Source: Streptomyces seoulensis
GTDB lineage: Bacteria; Actinomycetota; Actinomycetes; Streptomycetales; Streptomycetaceae
Assembly: GCF_004328625.1 (NCBI RefSeq)
Contig: NZ_CP032229.1
Span: forward strand, 744,001 to 808,000
Direction of reading: 5' to 3'
DNA length: 64,000 nucleotides
Shown: positions 17,247 through 25,434 of the stretch, one piece after another
Numbering within the stretch: position 1 is the first letter of the stretch
Layout of the letters: the number at the start of each line of letters is the position of its first letter
The notes under the pieces: model-generated
The model's database searches: none
What the model saw: only the letters and a program-made list of their open reading frames with translations
What the model was told of the DNA's origin: nothing
Translations under genes and position numbers: made by a program

Positions 17247-17262
17247 ATGACTACGTTGTCAT
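17247..17262. promoter_or_regulatory. LacI-type operator upstream of binding-protein gene
   Basis: ATGACTACGTTGTCAT is a 16-bp inverted repeat with only the two T/T positions unpaired. It matches the general LacI/GalR-family form (TGACAACGTTGTCA). It lies about 100 bp upstream of the solute-binding lipoprotein start, and a second near-palindrome (ATCGATTTTCGAT, 17236-17248) abuts it. The regulator is not encoded nearby. Confidence 0.5.
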
Positions 17263-17287
17263 GTGCCGGGCCCGCCCCGGAACGCGG

Positions 17288-17323
17288 ACGGGCGCCGCTC
17301 CCGCGAAGGGGAACGGCGCCCGT
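17288..17323 (-). terminator. Hairpin terminator after SDR gene
   Basis: A nearly perfect stem (ACGGGCGCCG with CGGCGCCCGT, extended by TCCC/GGGA inside) lies about 20 bp downstream of the SDR stop codon on the minus strand. It ends the two-gene SDR unit before the binding-protein promoter. Confidence 0.65.
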
Positions 17324-17344
17324 GGCGGCGCGGGCCGGGCGGGG

Positions 17345-18106
17345 TCAGCCCACCCCGGCGTTGAGGAGGATGCCACCGTCCACGACGAGCGTCTGACCGG
17401 TGACCCAGTCGGACTGCGCGGAGGTGAGGAAGGCCGCGGCCCCGCCGATGTCGGAGGGGACGCCGAGCCGGCCGAGCGGGTAGGCGGCGGCCGCCTCCTC
17501 CTCCCGGCCCTCGAACAGGGCCTCGGCGAACTTGGTCTTCACGACCGCCGGGGCGATCGCGTTGACCCGCACCTTGGGCGCGAACTCGTGCGCGAGCTGC
17601 TGGGTCAGGTTGATCATCGCGGCCTTGCTCACGCCGTACGCGCCGATGAACGGCGAGGGCGCGAGGCCGGCGACGGAGGCGATGTTGACGATCGCGCCGC
17701 CGTTCTCCCGCTGCCAGGCGTGCCAGGTCTTCTGGGCGAAGCCGAGCGCCGAGATCACGTTGGTCTCGAAGACCTTGCGGGCCACGTCCAGGTCGACGTC
17801 GGCGATGGGGCCGAAGACCGGGTTGGTGCCCGCGTTGTTGACCAGGTAGTCGACGCGGCCGAACGCCTCCATGGCGCGTTCGACGGCCTCGGTCTGGTGG
17901 GCGAGGTCGTGGGCCTTGCCGGCGACGCCGATGACGCGGTCGGCACCGAGACGCTCGACGGCCTCCTTCAGCGCCTCCTCGTTGCGGCCGGTGATGACCA
18001 CGCGGTCGCCGCGTGCCAGCAGGGCCTCGGCGACGCCGTAGCCGATACCCCGGCTGGCGCCCGTGACGAGCGCGGCCTTGCCGGAGAGTGCGGGGAGTTC
18101 AGTCAT
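17345..18106 (-). CDS. Short-chain dehydrogenase/reductase
   Basis: The 253-residue classical SDR has the cofactor motif TGASRGIGYGVAEAL (residues about 15-29), NNAG at about 90, catalytic Ser in NIASVAGL and YGVSK with Tyr/Lys near residue 156. The basic RNEEAL after the second strand suggests NADPH use. The C-terminal GGILLNAGVG is typical of FabG-like members. Substrate is unknown. It lies 35 bp downstream of another SDR on the same strand and is followed by a hairpin, so the two probably form one transcript. Confidence 0.88.
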   Translation of the reverse strand: MTELPALSGKAALVTGASRGIGYGVAEALLARGDRVVITGRNEEALKEAVERLGADRVIGVAGKAHDLAHQTEAVERAMEAFGRVDYLVNNAGTNPVFGPIADVDLDVARKVFETNVISALGFAQKTWHAWQRENGGAIVNIASVAGLAPSPFIGAYGVSKAAMINLTQQLAHEFAPKVRVNAIAPAVVKTKFAEALFEGREEEAAAAYPLGRLGVPSDIGGAAAFLTSAQSDWVTGQTLVVDGGILLNAGVG

Positions 18107-18141
18107 GTCCGTGTGCTCCAGGGTTGCTCGGGTCGGACCGG

Positions 18142-18903
18142 CTAGTCGAGCGGTCCGCCCGCGACGTACAGCACCTGGCCGGAGACGAAGCCGGCCGCCT
18201 CGCCGGTGAAGAAGGCGATGGCGTTGGCGATGTCCTCGGGCTCGCCGACGCGCTGGACCGGGATCTGGGTGGCGGCGGCCTTCTTGAAGTCGTCGAAGCC
18301 CATGCCCACGCGGTCGGCGGTGGCCTTGGTCATCTCGGTGGCGATGAAGCCCGGGGCGACGGCGTTGGCGGTGATGCCGAACTTGCCCAGCTCGATGGCG
18401 AGGGTCTTGGTGAAGCCCTGCAGACCCGCCTTGGCGGCGGAGTAGTTGGCCTGGCCGCGGTTGCCGAGCGCCGAGGAGGAGGACAGGTTGACGACCCGGC
18501 CGAAGCCCGCGTCCACCATGTGCTTCTGCACGGCCTTGGTCATCAGGAACGAGCCGCGCAGGTGCACGCCGAGCACGGTGTCCCAGTCGGACACGCTCAT
18601 CTTGAACAGCAGGTTGTCGCGGAGCACACCGGCGTTGTTGACCAAGATGGTGGGCGCGCCGAGCTCCTCCGCGATCCGCGCGACGGCGGCCTCGACCTGC
18701 GCCTCGTCGGAGACGTCGGCGCCGACCGCGAGGGCCTTGCCGCCCGCCGAGGTGATCTTCTCGACGGTGTCCTTGCAGGCGGCCTCGTCCAGGTCGACGA
18801 CGGCGACGGCGTGACCCTCGGCGGCCAGCCGGACGGCGGTGGCGGCGCCGATACCGCGCGCCGCGCCGGTGACTACCGCGACCCGCTGTTCAGTGGTGGA
18901 CAT
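18142..18903 (-). CDS. FabG-like 3-oxoacyl-ACP reductase (SDR)
   Basis: The 253-residue SDR has TGAARGIGAATAVRL, the acidic strand end VVDLDEAAC (suggesting NADH preference), NNAGVLRDNLLFKMS, NLSSSSALGNRGQANYSAAK with the catalytic Ser, Tyr and Lys, and GFIATEMTKA in the substrate loop. The whole closely resembles actinobacterial FabG4-type beta-ketoacyl reductases, which act outside the main fatty-acid cluster. The ATG is at 18901-18903. It is first in a two-gene unit with the SDR at 17345-18106. Confidence 0.85.
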   Translation of the reverse strand: MSTTEQRVAVVTGAARGIGAATAVRLAAEGHAVAVVDLDEAACKDTVEKITSAGGKALAVGADVSDEAQVEAAVARIAEELGAPTILVNNAGVLRDNLLFKMSVSDWDTVLGVHLRGSFLMTKAVQKHMVDAGFGRVVNLSSSSALGNRGQANYSAAKAGLQGFTKTLAIELGKFGITANAVAPGFIATEMTKATADRVGMGFDDFKKAAATQIPVQRVGEPEDIANAIAFFTGEAAGFVSGQVLYVAGGPLD

Positions 18904-19047
18904 TGCTGCTTCTCCTCGCCCTTGAGAGAACCCGGCCGGTCCGGACCGGACCCGCCGTGCGGTGAGCGACCGCTTAGTACCTTCAGCACCCGTGACGCTA
19001 GAAGCCCTGGCACCCGGTGTCAACGGGACACCGGGCGGTGTGATCCA

Positions 19048-19497
19048 TTACCTCACCAGGAGGTCCAGCAGACGCTCCGTCTCGGCCACCGGGTCGGCGG
19101 TCAGCCCGGTGTGCACCGGTCCGGGGCGCACGACGGTGGAACGGGGCGCGATCAGCCAGCGGAACCGCCGCCCGGCGTCGTCACCGGCCGCCTGCCCGGC
19201 CTCCTCACCGCCCGCGCAGATCCGCTCCACCGCGCCGAGCGCGGCCCGCACCCCGGCGACGTCCGCGTCCGGGTCGAGCGCGAGCAGCCGCGCCTCGTCC
19301 AGGTGGGTGCGGGCGCCGACGTAACCCCGGGCACGGCAGTAGACGAGCACGCCCGCGTTGATCCGCTCGCCGCGCTCGACGCGGGGGACGACCCGCAGCA
19401 GGGCGTACTCGTAGACCTCGCGGTCGCCGCCCTGGCCGCCCCGGATGATGTGGCGCTCGACCACACTTCCGGCCATGTGGATGTGGTGCTCGCTCAC
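19048..19497 (-). CDS. DUF3037 family protein
   Basis: A 149-residue protein of the DUF3037 family, recognisable from YEYALLRVVPRVERGERINAG followed by VLVYCRARGYVGAR and the acidic LDPDADVAGVRAALG block. No enzymatic motif is evident. Its start overlaps the stop of the HipA-like kinase gene by 4 bp (19494-19497), so the pair is translationally coupled. This two-gene association recurs in actinobacteria and argues for a joint function. Confidence 0.85.
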   Translation of the reverse strand: MSEHHIHMAGSVVERHIIRGGQGGDREVYEYALLRVVPRVERGERINAGVLVYCRARGYVGARTHLDEARLLALDPDADVAGVRAALGAVERICAGGEEAGQAAGDDAGRRFRWLIAPRSTVVRPGPVHTGLTADPVAETERLLDLLVR

Positions 19498-20258
19498 TTG
19501 CTCTCCTTGAGACCCTCGATGCGTTCATGGACGGTGCCCGCGCGGGCGAGCAGCGGGCGCGCGTAGGCCCGGCGCAGGTCGTCGGGGGTGTCGAAGCCGG
19601 GTTCGTCGGCCAGCCAGGCGTCGGGGATCTGGGCGGTGACCTCGGCGAGCAGGTCCTCGGTGACCAGGGGGGCCAGGTCGGCAGCGGCGGCGGTGACGTC
19701 GGGGGCGAAGCGGGCGAGGGCGTGGTCGGCCGCGCCGTAGGGCCGGGCGGCGGAGGCGTCCACGGAGGGCCAGTTGTGGTGCCAGATCATGGTGGCGCCG
19801 TGGTCGATGAGCCACAGCCCGCCGCCCTGGACCAGGAGGTTGGGGTTGCGCCAGGAGCGGTCCACGTTGTTGACCAGCGCGTCGAACCAGACGATCCGGC
19901 CCGCCTCCTGGGCGTCGACCGCGAAGGCGAGCGGGTCGTAGCCGAGGGCGCCGGAGAGGAAGTCCATGCCGAGGTTGGCGCCCCCGCTGGCGCGCAGCAG
20001 GTCCTGCACCTGCCGTTCGGGTTCGCCCAGTCCGAGCACGGGGTCGAGGCCGACGGTCACCAGCCGGGGCACCCGGAAACCGAGGCGCCGGGCGAGTTCG
20101 CCGCAGACGACCTCGGCGACCAGGGTCTTGCGGCCCTGCCCGGCACCGGTGAACTTCAGGACGTAGAGCCCGAGATCGTCGGCCTCGACGAGCCCCGGCA
20201 GCGAGCCGCCCTCACGCAGCGGCGTGACGAACCGGGTGGCGGTGACTTCGGTCAGCAT
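19494..20258 (-). CDS. HipA-like kinase, orphan
   Basis: The 254-residue protein matches the short HipA-like kinase family. VLKFTGAGQGRKTLVAEVV supplies the ATP-site Lys35, NNVDRSWRNPNLL the catalytic Asp133 and metal-binding Asn, and LIDHG the DFD-equivalent. Active-site residues therefore look intact. It lacks the N-subdomain-1 region of true HipA toxins and has no HipB-type antitoxin gene beside it. It is coupled by a 4-bp overlap to DUF3037. A TAGCCT at 20265-20270 (minus strand) ends 6 nt before the ATG, suggesting a leaderless start. Confidence 0.85.
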   Translation of the reverse strand: MLTEVTATRFVTPLREGGSLPGLVEADDLGLYVLKFTGAGQGRKTLVAEVVCGELARRLGFRVPRLVTVGLDPVLGLGEPERQVQDLLRASGGANLGMDFLSGALGYDPLAFAVDAQEAGRIVWFDALVNNVDRSWRNPNLLVQGGGLWLIDHGATMIWHHNWPSVDASAARPYGAADHALARFAPDVTAAAADLAPLVTEDLLAEVTAQIPDAWLADEPGFDTPDDLRRAYARPLLARAGTVHERIEGLKESK

Positions 20259-20438
20259 TCGCCCAGGCTATCGCGCGTACGACGGCCTTCCCGGGCCCCT
20301 GTTCCGGCCGCGCGGACGGCGTCGGCCGGGTGCCGCCGGGCGCAGGACGGCGCGTTCCGCGACGGTCGCGCCCCCTACCTCGGCCCGGCCCGCCGCCCCT
20401 ACGATCGGCGACGCCCCCTTCCGGCCGTAAGGAGCACC

Positions 20439-21701
20439 ATGGCGACACCGCCCTTCGAAGCCCCGCACCGGCTGAACCCCTCCGGCGGCTGCCCGCACGC
20501 CGACAACGCCCGGCTGCTGGCCCTCGGCGCGGTGGCGCCCGTCGAACTGCCGGGCGGGATCGAGGGGATGGCCGTACTGGGCCACGACGCGCTGCGCGAG
20601 TTCCTCCAGCATCCCGAAGTCGCCAAGGACGTACGGCACTTCAAGGCGCTGCACGAGGGACGGATCGCGCCGGGCTGGCCGCTGCTGACGTTCGCCACCG
20701 TGCGCGGGATGACCACGGCCGACGGAGCGGATCACCGGCGGCTGCGCTCCCTGGTCAGCCGGGCCTTCACCCCGCGCCGGGTGGACGGACTCCGGCCGCG
20801 CGTCGAGGAGTTGACCGACGCGCTGCTGGACGGCCTCGCGGCGGCGGACGGCGTGGTCGACCTCCGGCAGCGCTTCGCCCTCCCGCTGCCGATGGGCGTC
20901 ATCTGTGAACTCCTCGGCGTGGACGAGCGGTTCCGCGACCGGCTGCACCGGCTCAGCAATCAGGTGGTGGCGACCGACATCGGCCCGGAGGCCGCGCTCG
21001 CCGCAAACCGCGAACTCGTCGCCGTGCTGGGTGAGACAGCCATGAGCAGGGCCGCGCACCCCGGCGACGACCTGACCAGTGCCCTCATCGCCGCCCGCGA
21101 CGAGGGCGGCGACCGGCTCGGACAGGAGGAGCTGATCGGCACGATGGTCCTGCTGATCGTGGCCGGGCACGAGACCACCCTGAACCTGATCACCAACGCC
21201 GTGCGGGCCCTGTGCGCCCACCGCGACCAGCTCGCCCTGGTCCGCTCCGGGGCCGCGAGCTGGGCCGACGTGGTGGAGGAGATCCTGCGCTGGGACTCAC
21301 CGGTGAGCTACTTCCCGTTCCGCTACCCGGTACGGGACCTCGACGTCGACGGTACGACGATCCCGGCGGGCACCCCGGTCCTGGCCGGCTACTCCGCCGC
21401 CGGACGCGACAGGGCGGCGCACGGCCCGGACGCCGACCGCTTCGACGTGACCCGCCCGGCCCGCGCCGACGCGGTGCGCCATCTGTCGCTGGGGCATGGC
21501 GCCCACTACTGCCTGGGCGCTCCGCTGGCCCGACTGGAGGCGACGGTCGCACTGGAGCGGCTGTTCGCCCGGTTCCCGGACCTCGAACTCGCCTTGCCGG
21601 AGCAGGACTTGCCGCGTCACGCCAGCTTCGTGGGCAACAGTGTGCGGGAGTTGCCGGTCCGCCTCAGCGCTCCGGTGCCGCCTGGAGGGACGGCAGGGTG
21701 A
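20439..21701 (+). CDS. Cytochrome P450
   Basis: The 420-residue soluble P450 has the I-helix AGHETT near residues 242-247, the K-helix EEILRWDSPV (ExxR) near 281-284 and the haem loop LGHGAHYCLGAPLAR with Cys358. The residue usually Phe at the start of the haem loop is Leu here (SLGHG). The monooxygenase substrate is not predictable, and no ferredoxin gene is adjacent. AAGGAG lies 5 nt before the ATG at 20439. The 3' end overlaps the convergent ScbR-like gene by 38 bp. Confidence 0.93.
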   Translation: MATPPFEAPHRLNPSGGCPHADNARLLALGAVAPVELPGGIEGMAVLGHDALREFLQHPEVAKDVRHFKALHEGRIAPGWPLLTFATVRGMTTADGADHRRLRSLVSRAFTPRRVDGLRPRVEELTDALLDGLAAADGVVDLRQRFALPLPMGVICELLGVDERFRDRLHRLSNQVVATDIGPEAALAANRELVAVLGETAMSRAAHPGDDLTSALIAARDEGGDRLGQEELIGTMVLLIVAGHETTLNLITNAVRALCAHRDQLALVRSGAASWADVVEEILRWDSPVSYFPFRYPVRDLDVDGTTIPAGTPVLAGYSAAGRDRAAHGPDADRFDVTRPARADAVRHLSLGHGAHYCLGAPLARLEATVALERLFARFPDLELALPEQDLPRHASFVGNSVRELPVRLSAPVPPGGTAG

Positions 21702-22266
21702 GGTGCCACCACTCGGCCAGGCGGGCGGTGATGGTGGCGGTGCCCTCCAGCGCCTCGGTCAGCGAGCAGAGGCCGAAGAAGGCGCGCACCAGGGCGCGGG
21801 CGGTGGGGGCGGGCCGGATGTGCGGGGCCAGCTGGCCGGTGGCGCGGGCCTGGGCCAGCAGGCGGGTGGTGGCGGCGGTCCAGAGGGCGAACGGGTCCGG
21901 CAGCGTGGCGTTGATGACCTCGCGCTCCGCCCACAGCCTGGCGCCCCCGCGCGTCACGGGGTCCTCGGCGAGGGCCTTGGCGATGTCGTAGCTCAGCGCG
22001 ACGAGCCGGTCCATCGGCGGGACCTTGTCGTTCGTATACCGGTCGGTGAGTTCGGGCCAGGTGGCGAAACGATCCTGGACGACCGCGAGGGCGATGCCCT
22101 CCTTGCTCGCGTAGTGGAAGTACACGGCACCGCTCGTCCGCCCCGACCTGCTGCTTATGTCGTTGACGCTGGTGCCCGCGTACCCGCGTTCGGCGAAGAG
22201 GGAGGCGGCTGCCTCCAGGAGTGAGCGGCGCGTTGCCCTGGCGCGTTCCTGCAACGTCCCGTCCAC
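21664..22266 (-). CDS. TetR-family regulator, ScbR/gamma-butyrolactone receptor-like
   Basis: The 200-residue TetR protein has the DNA-binding domain at residues 10-56 (LLEAAASLFAERGYAGTSVN, then DISSRSGRTSGAVYFHYASK) and a ligand domain with RLVALSYDIAKALAEDP, GARLWAERE and ALWTAATTRLLAQA. This pattern is that of the ScbR/ArpA-type autoregulator receptors and their pseudo-receptor relatives. No butyrolactone synthase (AfsA/ScbA) gene is adjacent, so it may be an orphan or pseudo-receptor. It starts at the GTG at 22264-22266. A minus-strand TAGATT at about 22293-22298 is a plausible -10. It is convergent with the P450. Confidence 0.85.
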   Translation of the reverse strand: MDGTLQERARATRRSLLEAAASLFAERGYAGTSVNDISSRSGRTSGAVYFHYASKEGIALAVVQDRFATWPELTDRYTNDKVPPMDRLVALSYDIAKALAEDPVTRGGARLWAEREVINATLPDPFALWTAATTRLLAQARATGQLAPHIRPAPTARALVRAFFGLCSLTEALEGTATITARLAEWWHLTLPSLQAAPER

Positions 22267-22679
22267 CCTCGCTCAACGTTCCCGACGCCGAAGAATCTAG
22301 TGCGCCCGCGTGCGCCGGGAGCAAGCGGCAACCACACTCGCGCGGTAATTGCGCTTTTCTTTCGAGGATGAACGCTGGCGAGTGGTAAAGGGTGCGCAAC
22401 CCCACCGTTTCGGTGCTTCGCCGGCGGAACGGCGGCCTCCGTGCATCGGGGGCGGGCCTGACGTGATTGCTCCTCAACTGTGCTTTCGCACAATGCCGTT
22501 GAAGGACCCGGTGACCTCACCCGCCTCTGGCCGCCCTGGGTGCACATACACCCCGAAACCCCCCACCGTCGATAACTCTTTGTAGTCATTTCCTCACTCT
22601 GGGCACGCAAATAACGTAGCCGCCACGATGTTTCCGTTTCCCGAGCTATGCCGGGAATGCCCGTTACAGGGAGGTCATT
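22267..22679. other. Divergent intergenic region
   Basis: There are 413 bp between the ScbR-like regulator and the HAD phosphatase. The right half (about 22560-22650) is less GC-rich and should hold the HAD promoter; the left edge holds the regulator promoter (TAGATT near 22295). I do not see a convincing long palindromic receptor-binding element, and none of the open frames looks coding. No RNA gene is recognised. Confidence 0.35.
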
Positions 22680-23396
22680 GTGTCCACCACGGGCCATCAT
22701 CTGCTGGGCTGGTCCCCCAGGGCCGTCGTCTTCGACTGCGACGGCACGCTGATGGACAGCGAACGCCACTGGCAGGAGGCCCGGGTCCGGGCCTTCCGGG
22801 GCTTCGGCCTCCAGGCTCCGCCCGGCTTCGCCGACCAGGCCAAGGGGGTGCACTACGCCGACTGCGGGCGGCTGATGGCCGAGGCGGTGCACAAACCGGA
22901 GCTGACCCCCGACCTGACGGCGGCCCTCCTGCACCACTTCCTCGACCTCGTCGCGGACGACCCGGTGACGATGCCGGGCGCCGTCGAACTCGTCCGGCTG
23001 CTCTCCGGGAGGCTCCCCCTCGCCGTGGCCAGCAACTGCCCCTCGGAGGTGGTGGAGGCGAGCCTCGAACGGGCCGGTCTGCGCGCCCACTTCGAGCACA
23101 TCGTGGTCCCCTCCGCGACCCCGGCCGGCGACACCGGCACCGTCCGCCCCAAGCCGTGGCCGGACGTGTACGAGACGGCGGCGAAGCTGTGCGGAGTGGG
23201 CGCGGAGGAGGCGCTGGCCGTCGAGGACTCGCTGACCGGCGTGGAGTCGGCCCGCCGTGCCCGGCTGCGCGTCCTGGGCGTCGGCCCCCGGCCGGACGGG
23301 GACGACGTCCACCGGGCCGACCTGTGGGTAACGGCCCTGCACACACCGGAGTTGCTGGCCTGGGTGCACACCTGGGCACCGCTCGCCGGGAGTTGA
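22680..23396 (+). CDS. HAD-family hydrolase (phosphoglucomutase-like)
   Basis: The 238-residue HAD phosphatase has motif I VVFDCDGTLMDSE (nucleophile Asp19, acid/base Asp21), motif II AVASNCPSE, motif III Lys in RPKPWPDVY and motif IV AVEDSLTGVESA. The helical cap is inserted after motif I, as in the beta-phosphoglucomutase/phosphoglycolate subfamily. The substrate is probably a sugar phosphate. GGGAGG lies 6 nt before the GTG at 22680. It stands alone. Confidence 0.88.
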   Translation: MSTTGHHLLGWSPRAVVFDCDGTLMDSERHWQEARVRAFRGFGLQAPPGFADQAKGVHYADCGRLMAEAVHKPELTPDLTAALLHHFLDLVADDPVTMPGAVELVRLLSGRLPLAVASNCPSEVVEASLERAGLRAHFEHIVVPSATPAGDTGTVRPKPWPDVYETAAKLCGVGAEEALAVEDSLTGVESARRARLRVLGVGPRPDGDDVHRADLWVTALHTPELLAWVHTWAPLAGS

Positions 23397-23527
23397 GCCG
23401 GGCCCGGCGCTTACGCCGTCCTCATGCCCCGGCGGCGAGGATCGGGGCCGTCGGTGAACGTCAGGTGCCACGGGGCCGTACCCCTGGACGGATCAAGAAC
23501 GTTCACCCCGGCGGAAGGAAACGCCCC

Positions 23528-23962
23528 ATGACCAGCGCAACGCCCCGACCCACCGCCGGACCGGACCGGCGTACCGTGATCGCGGCGGCGGGAGCGGCCG
23601 GCCTCACCGTGGCGCTGGCCGCGTGCGGTTCGGGAGACGACGGCGGCTCGGACGCGGCCGGCTCCGGTTCCGCCGGGGACTCCCTCGCCAGGACGGCCGA
23701 CATCCCCGAGGGCGGCGGCAAGATCTTCAAGGACGCGGGCGTGGTGGTCACCCAGCCCAGCGCGGGCACGTACAAGGCGTTCTCCGCCAAGTGCACGCAC
23801 CAGGGCTGCGCGGTGGGGAGCGTCGCCGACGGGGTGATCGTCTGCCCGTGTCACAACAGCCACTTCTCGGTGGCGGACGGCAGCGTGAAACAGGGGCCGG
23901 CCACGGCTCCGCTGCCGGAGCAGAAGATCAGCGTGTCCGGCGACGAGATCAAGCTGGCCTGA
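23528..23962 (+). CDS. Rieske [2Fe-2S] lipoprotein with Tat-like signal
   Basis: The 144-residue exported protein has twin arginine Arg14-Arg15 (DRRTVI) before a hydrophobic stretch and the lipobox LAAC with Cys33, then a Gly/Ser linker and a Rieske domain. Cluster ligands are Cys89/His91 (CTHQGC) and Cys106/His109 (CPCHNSHF), with Cys94-Cys108 as the usual disulfide. It is too small for a cytochrome bc1 Rieske subunit and has no partner oxidase nearby, so it is probably a stand-alone envelope electron carrier. GGAAGGA precedes the ATG at 23528. Confidence 0.9.
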   Translation: MTSATPRPTAGPDRRTVIAAAGAAGLTVALAACGSGDDGGSDAAGSGSAGDSLARTADIPEGGGKIFKDAGVVVTQPSAGTYKAFSAKCTHQGCAVGSVADGVIVCPCHNSHFSVADGSVKQGPATAPLPEQKISVSGDEIKLA

Positions 23963-23982
23963 CCGGAAAGGGGGGGGGCCGC

Positions 23983-24453
23983 ATGACCGTCACGCAGCAG
24001 CGCCGGGGCCGGAAGATCATGATGACCCCGGGTGAGCTGGACGAGTTCCTGACCAGTCAGCGCACCTGCCGGGTGGCGACCGTCTCGGCGGACGGCACCC
24101 CGCACGTGAGCGCGCTGTGGTTCGTCTGGGACGGCACCTCGCTGTGGCTCTACTCCGTGGTGCGCAGCAGGCGTTGGACCCAGCTCCGGCACGACGCGCG
24201 GGTGGCCGTGGTCGTCGACTCCGGTGAGGAGTACGACCAGTTGCGCGGGGCGGAGCTGTCCGGGCGGGTGGAGTTCGTGGGCGAGGTGCCGCGCACCGGG
24301 GAACTGTGCGCCGAACTCGACACGGCGGAGACGCTGTTCGCGCGGAAGAACTTCGGCATGGACGAGATGCCGCACGACGGCCGGCACGCCTGGGCCCGGC
24401 TGACCCCGGAGAAGGTCGTGTCCTGGGACTTCCGCAAACTCAGCGGGCGTTGA
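23983..24453 (+). CDS. PPOX-class flavin/F420-dependent oxidoreductase
   Basis: The 156-residue split-barrel protein of the pyridoxamine-phosphate-oxidase superfamily has RTCRVATVSADGTPHVSALW with WFVWDG and the basic strand YSVVRSRRWTQLRHD that would bind cofactor phosphate. F420 or FMN is likely; the exact cofactor cannot be decided. A run of nine G at about 23971-23979 serves as ribosome-binding region for the ATG at 23983. It is 20 bp downstream of the Rieske lipoprotein gene and probably co-transcribed. Confidence 0.82.
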   Translation: MTVTQQRRGRKIMMTPGELDEFLTSQRTCRVATVSADGTPHVSALWFVWDGTSLWLYSVVRSRRWTQLRHDARVAVVVDSGEEYDQLRGAELSGRVEFVGEVPRTGELCAELDTAETLFARKNFGMDEMPHDGRHAWARLTPEKVVSWDFRKLSGR

Positions 24454-24457
24454 GGAG

Positions 24458-25360
24458 TCAGCCGAGCCGCGCGGCCGCCGCGCGCAGGGCGTCCACGGCG
24501 GCCCGGATCGAGGGCCGCCGGTCGGCGTCCGCGCGCCACAGCACGTAGACGTGCCGCCGTACCCGCTGCTTGAGCGGGACCAGGGCGACACCGGGCGGGA
24601 CGGGGTCGCGGCCCAGCAGGGGCGCGATGCAGACCCCGAGTCCGGCGGCGACCAGGGCCAGTTGGGTGTGGGTCTCGCCCGCGCGGTGGCCGACGAGGGG
24701 TTCGACGCCCTTGGAGCGCAGGGTGAACAGCAGCCACTCGTGGCAGAACTCCCCCTCGCCCCAGGTGATCCACTCGTCCCCGGCGAACTCCGCGAGGTCG
24801 ACCTCGTCCCGGCCCGCCAGCGGGTGCCCGGCGGGCAGGGCGACCTCGGCGGGGTCGTCCAGCAGGGGTTCCTTGACCAGGCCGTCCGGCACCGGCATCG
24901 GCTTGTTGTACCAGTCGAGGACGACCGCGAGGTCCAGGTCGCCGCGCGCGACCCCGGCGACGCCGAGTTCCGGCTCCAGTTCGCAGGAGCGGAGCCGCAG
25001 GGCGGGGTGCCGGGTCCGCAGGTCGGCGAGCGCGGCCGGGAAGAGGCCGCGGGCGGCGGTGGGGAACGCGGACATCCTCAGCTCCCCGGCGACCTGGCCC
25101 CGGTGTGCCTCCAGGTCGGACTGGGCCAGCTCGACCTGGGAGAGGATGCGGGCCGCGTGCTCGGACAGCAGGCGTCCGGCGTCGGTGAGGCGTACGCCGC
25201 GCCCGTTCTTGGCGAGCAGCCGCTGTCCGGCCTCGCGCTCCAGCTTGCCGAGCTGCTGGGACACCGCGGAGGTGGTCACGTGCAGCGCCTCGGCGGCGGC
25301 GCTCACCGAGCCGTGCCGGGCGAAGGCGTGCAGGGTGCGCAGGCGCTCCAGGTTCAACAT
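24458..25360 (-). CDS. LysR-family transcriptional regulator
   Basis: The 300-residue LysR protein has a winged HTH at residues 1-60 (LRTLHAFARHGSVSAAAEAL, then HVTTSAVSQQLGKLE) followed by a two-lobed effector domain (GELRMSAFPTAARGLFPAAL; LVKEPLLDDPAEVALPAGH). It diverges from the DMT transporter gene, the classic layout for a LysR regulator and its target. The start ATG at 25358-25360 has TAGGAT (25368-25373, minus strand) 7 nt upstream, so a leaderless transcript is likely. A 9-bp inverted repeat covers this promoter. Confidence 0.9.
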   Translation of the reverse strand: MLNLERLRTLHAFARHGSVSAAAEALHVTTSAVSQQLGKLEREAGQRLLAKNGRGVRLTDAGRLLSEHAARILSQVELAQSDLEAHRGQVAGELRMSAFPTAARGLFPAALADLRTRHPALRLRSCELEPELGVAGVARGDLDLAVVLDWYNKPMPVPDGLVKEPLLDDPAEVALPAGHPLAGRDEVDLAEFAGDEWITWGEGEFCHEWLLFTLRSKGVEPLVGHRAGETHTQLALVAAGLGVCIAPLLGRDPVPPGVALVPLKQRVRRHVYVLWRADADRRPSIRAAVDALRAAAARLG

Positions 25361-25392
25361 GTAAGCGATCCTAAACGGTACCGCGCTTACAT
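25359..25392. promoter_or_regulatory. Inverted-repeat operator between lysR and DMT transporter
   Basis: ATGTAAGCG at 25359-25367 and its exact reverse complement CGCTTACAT at 25384-25392 are separated by 16 bp. The repeat overlaps the LysR start codon and -10 and lies about 45 bp upstream of the divergent transporter start. It is the obvious LysR binding site, fitting autoregulation plus control of the exporter. Confidence 0.6.
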
Positions 25393-25434
25393 TCTCGATT
25401 GTGCTACGAAGTTGCGTCCAGCATCTTTGACGGC

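Noticed and set aside
22349..22585. 78-codon plus-strand frame in the ScbR-like/HAD gap
   Set aside because: Low-complexity, no ribosome-binding site and no familiar motif.
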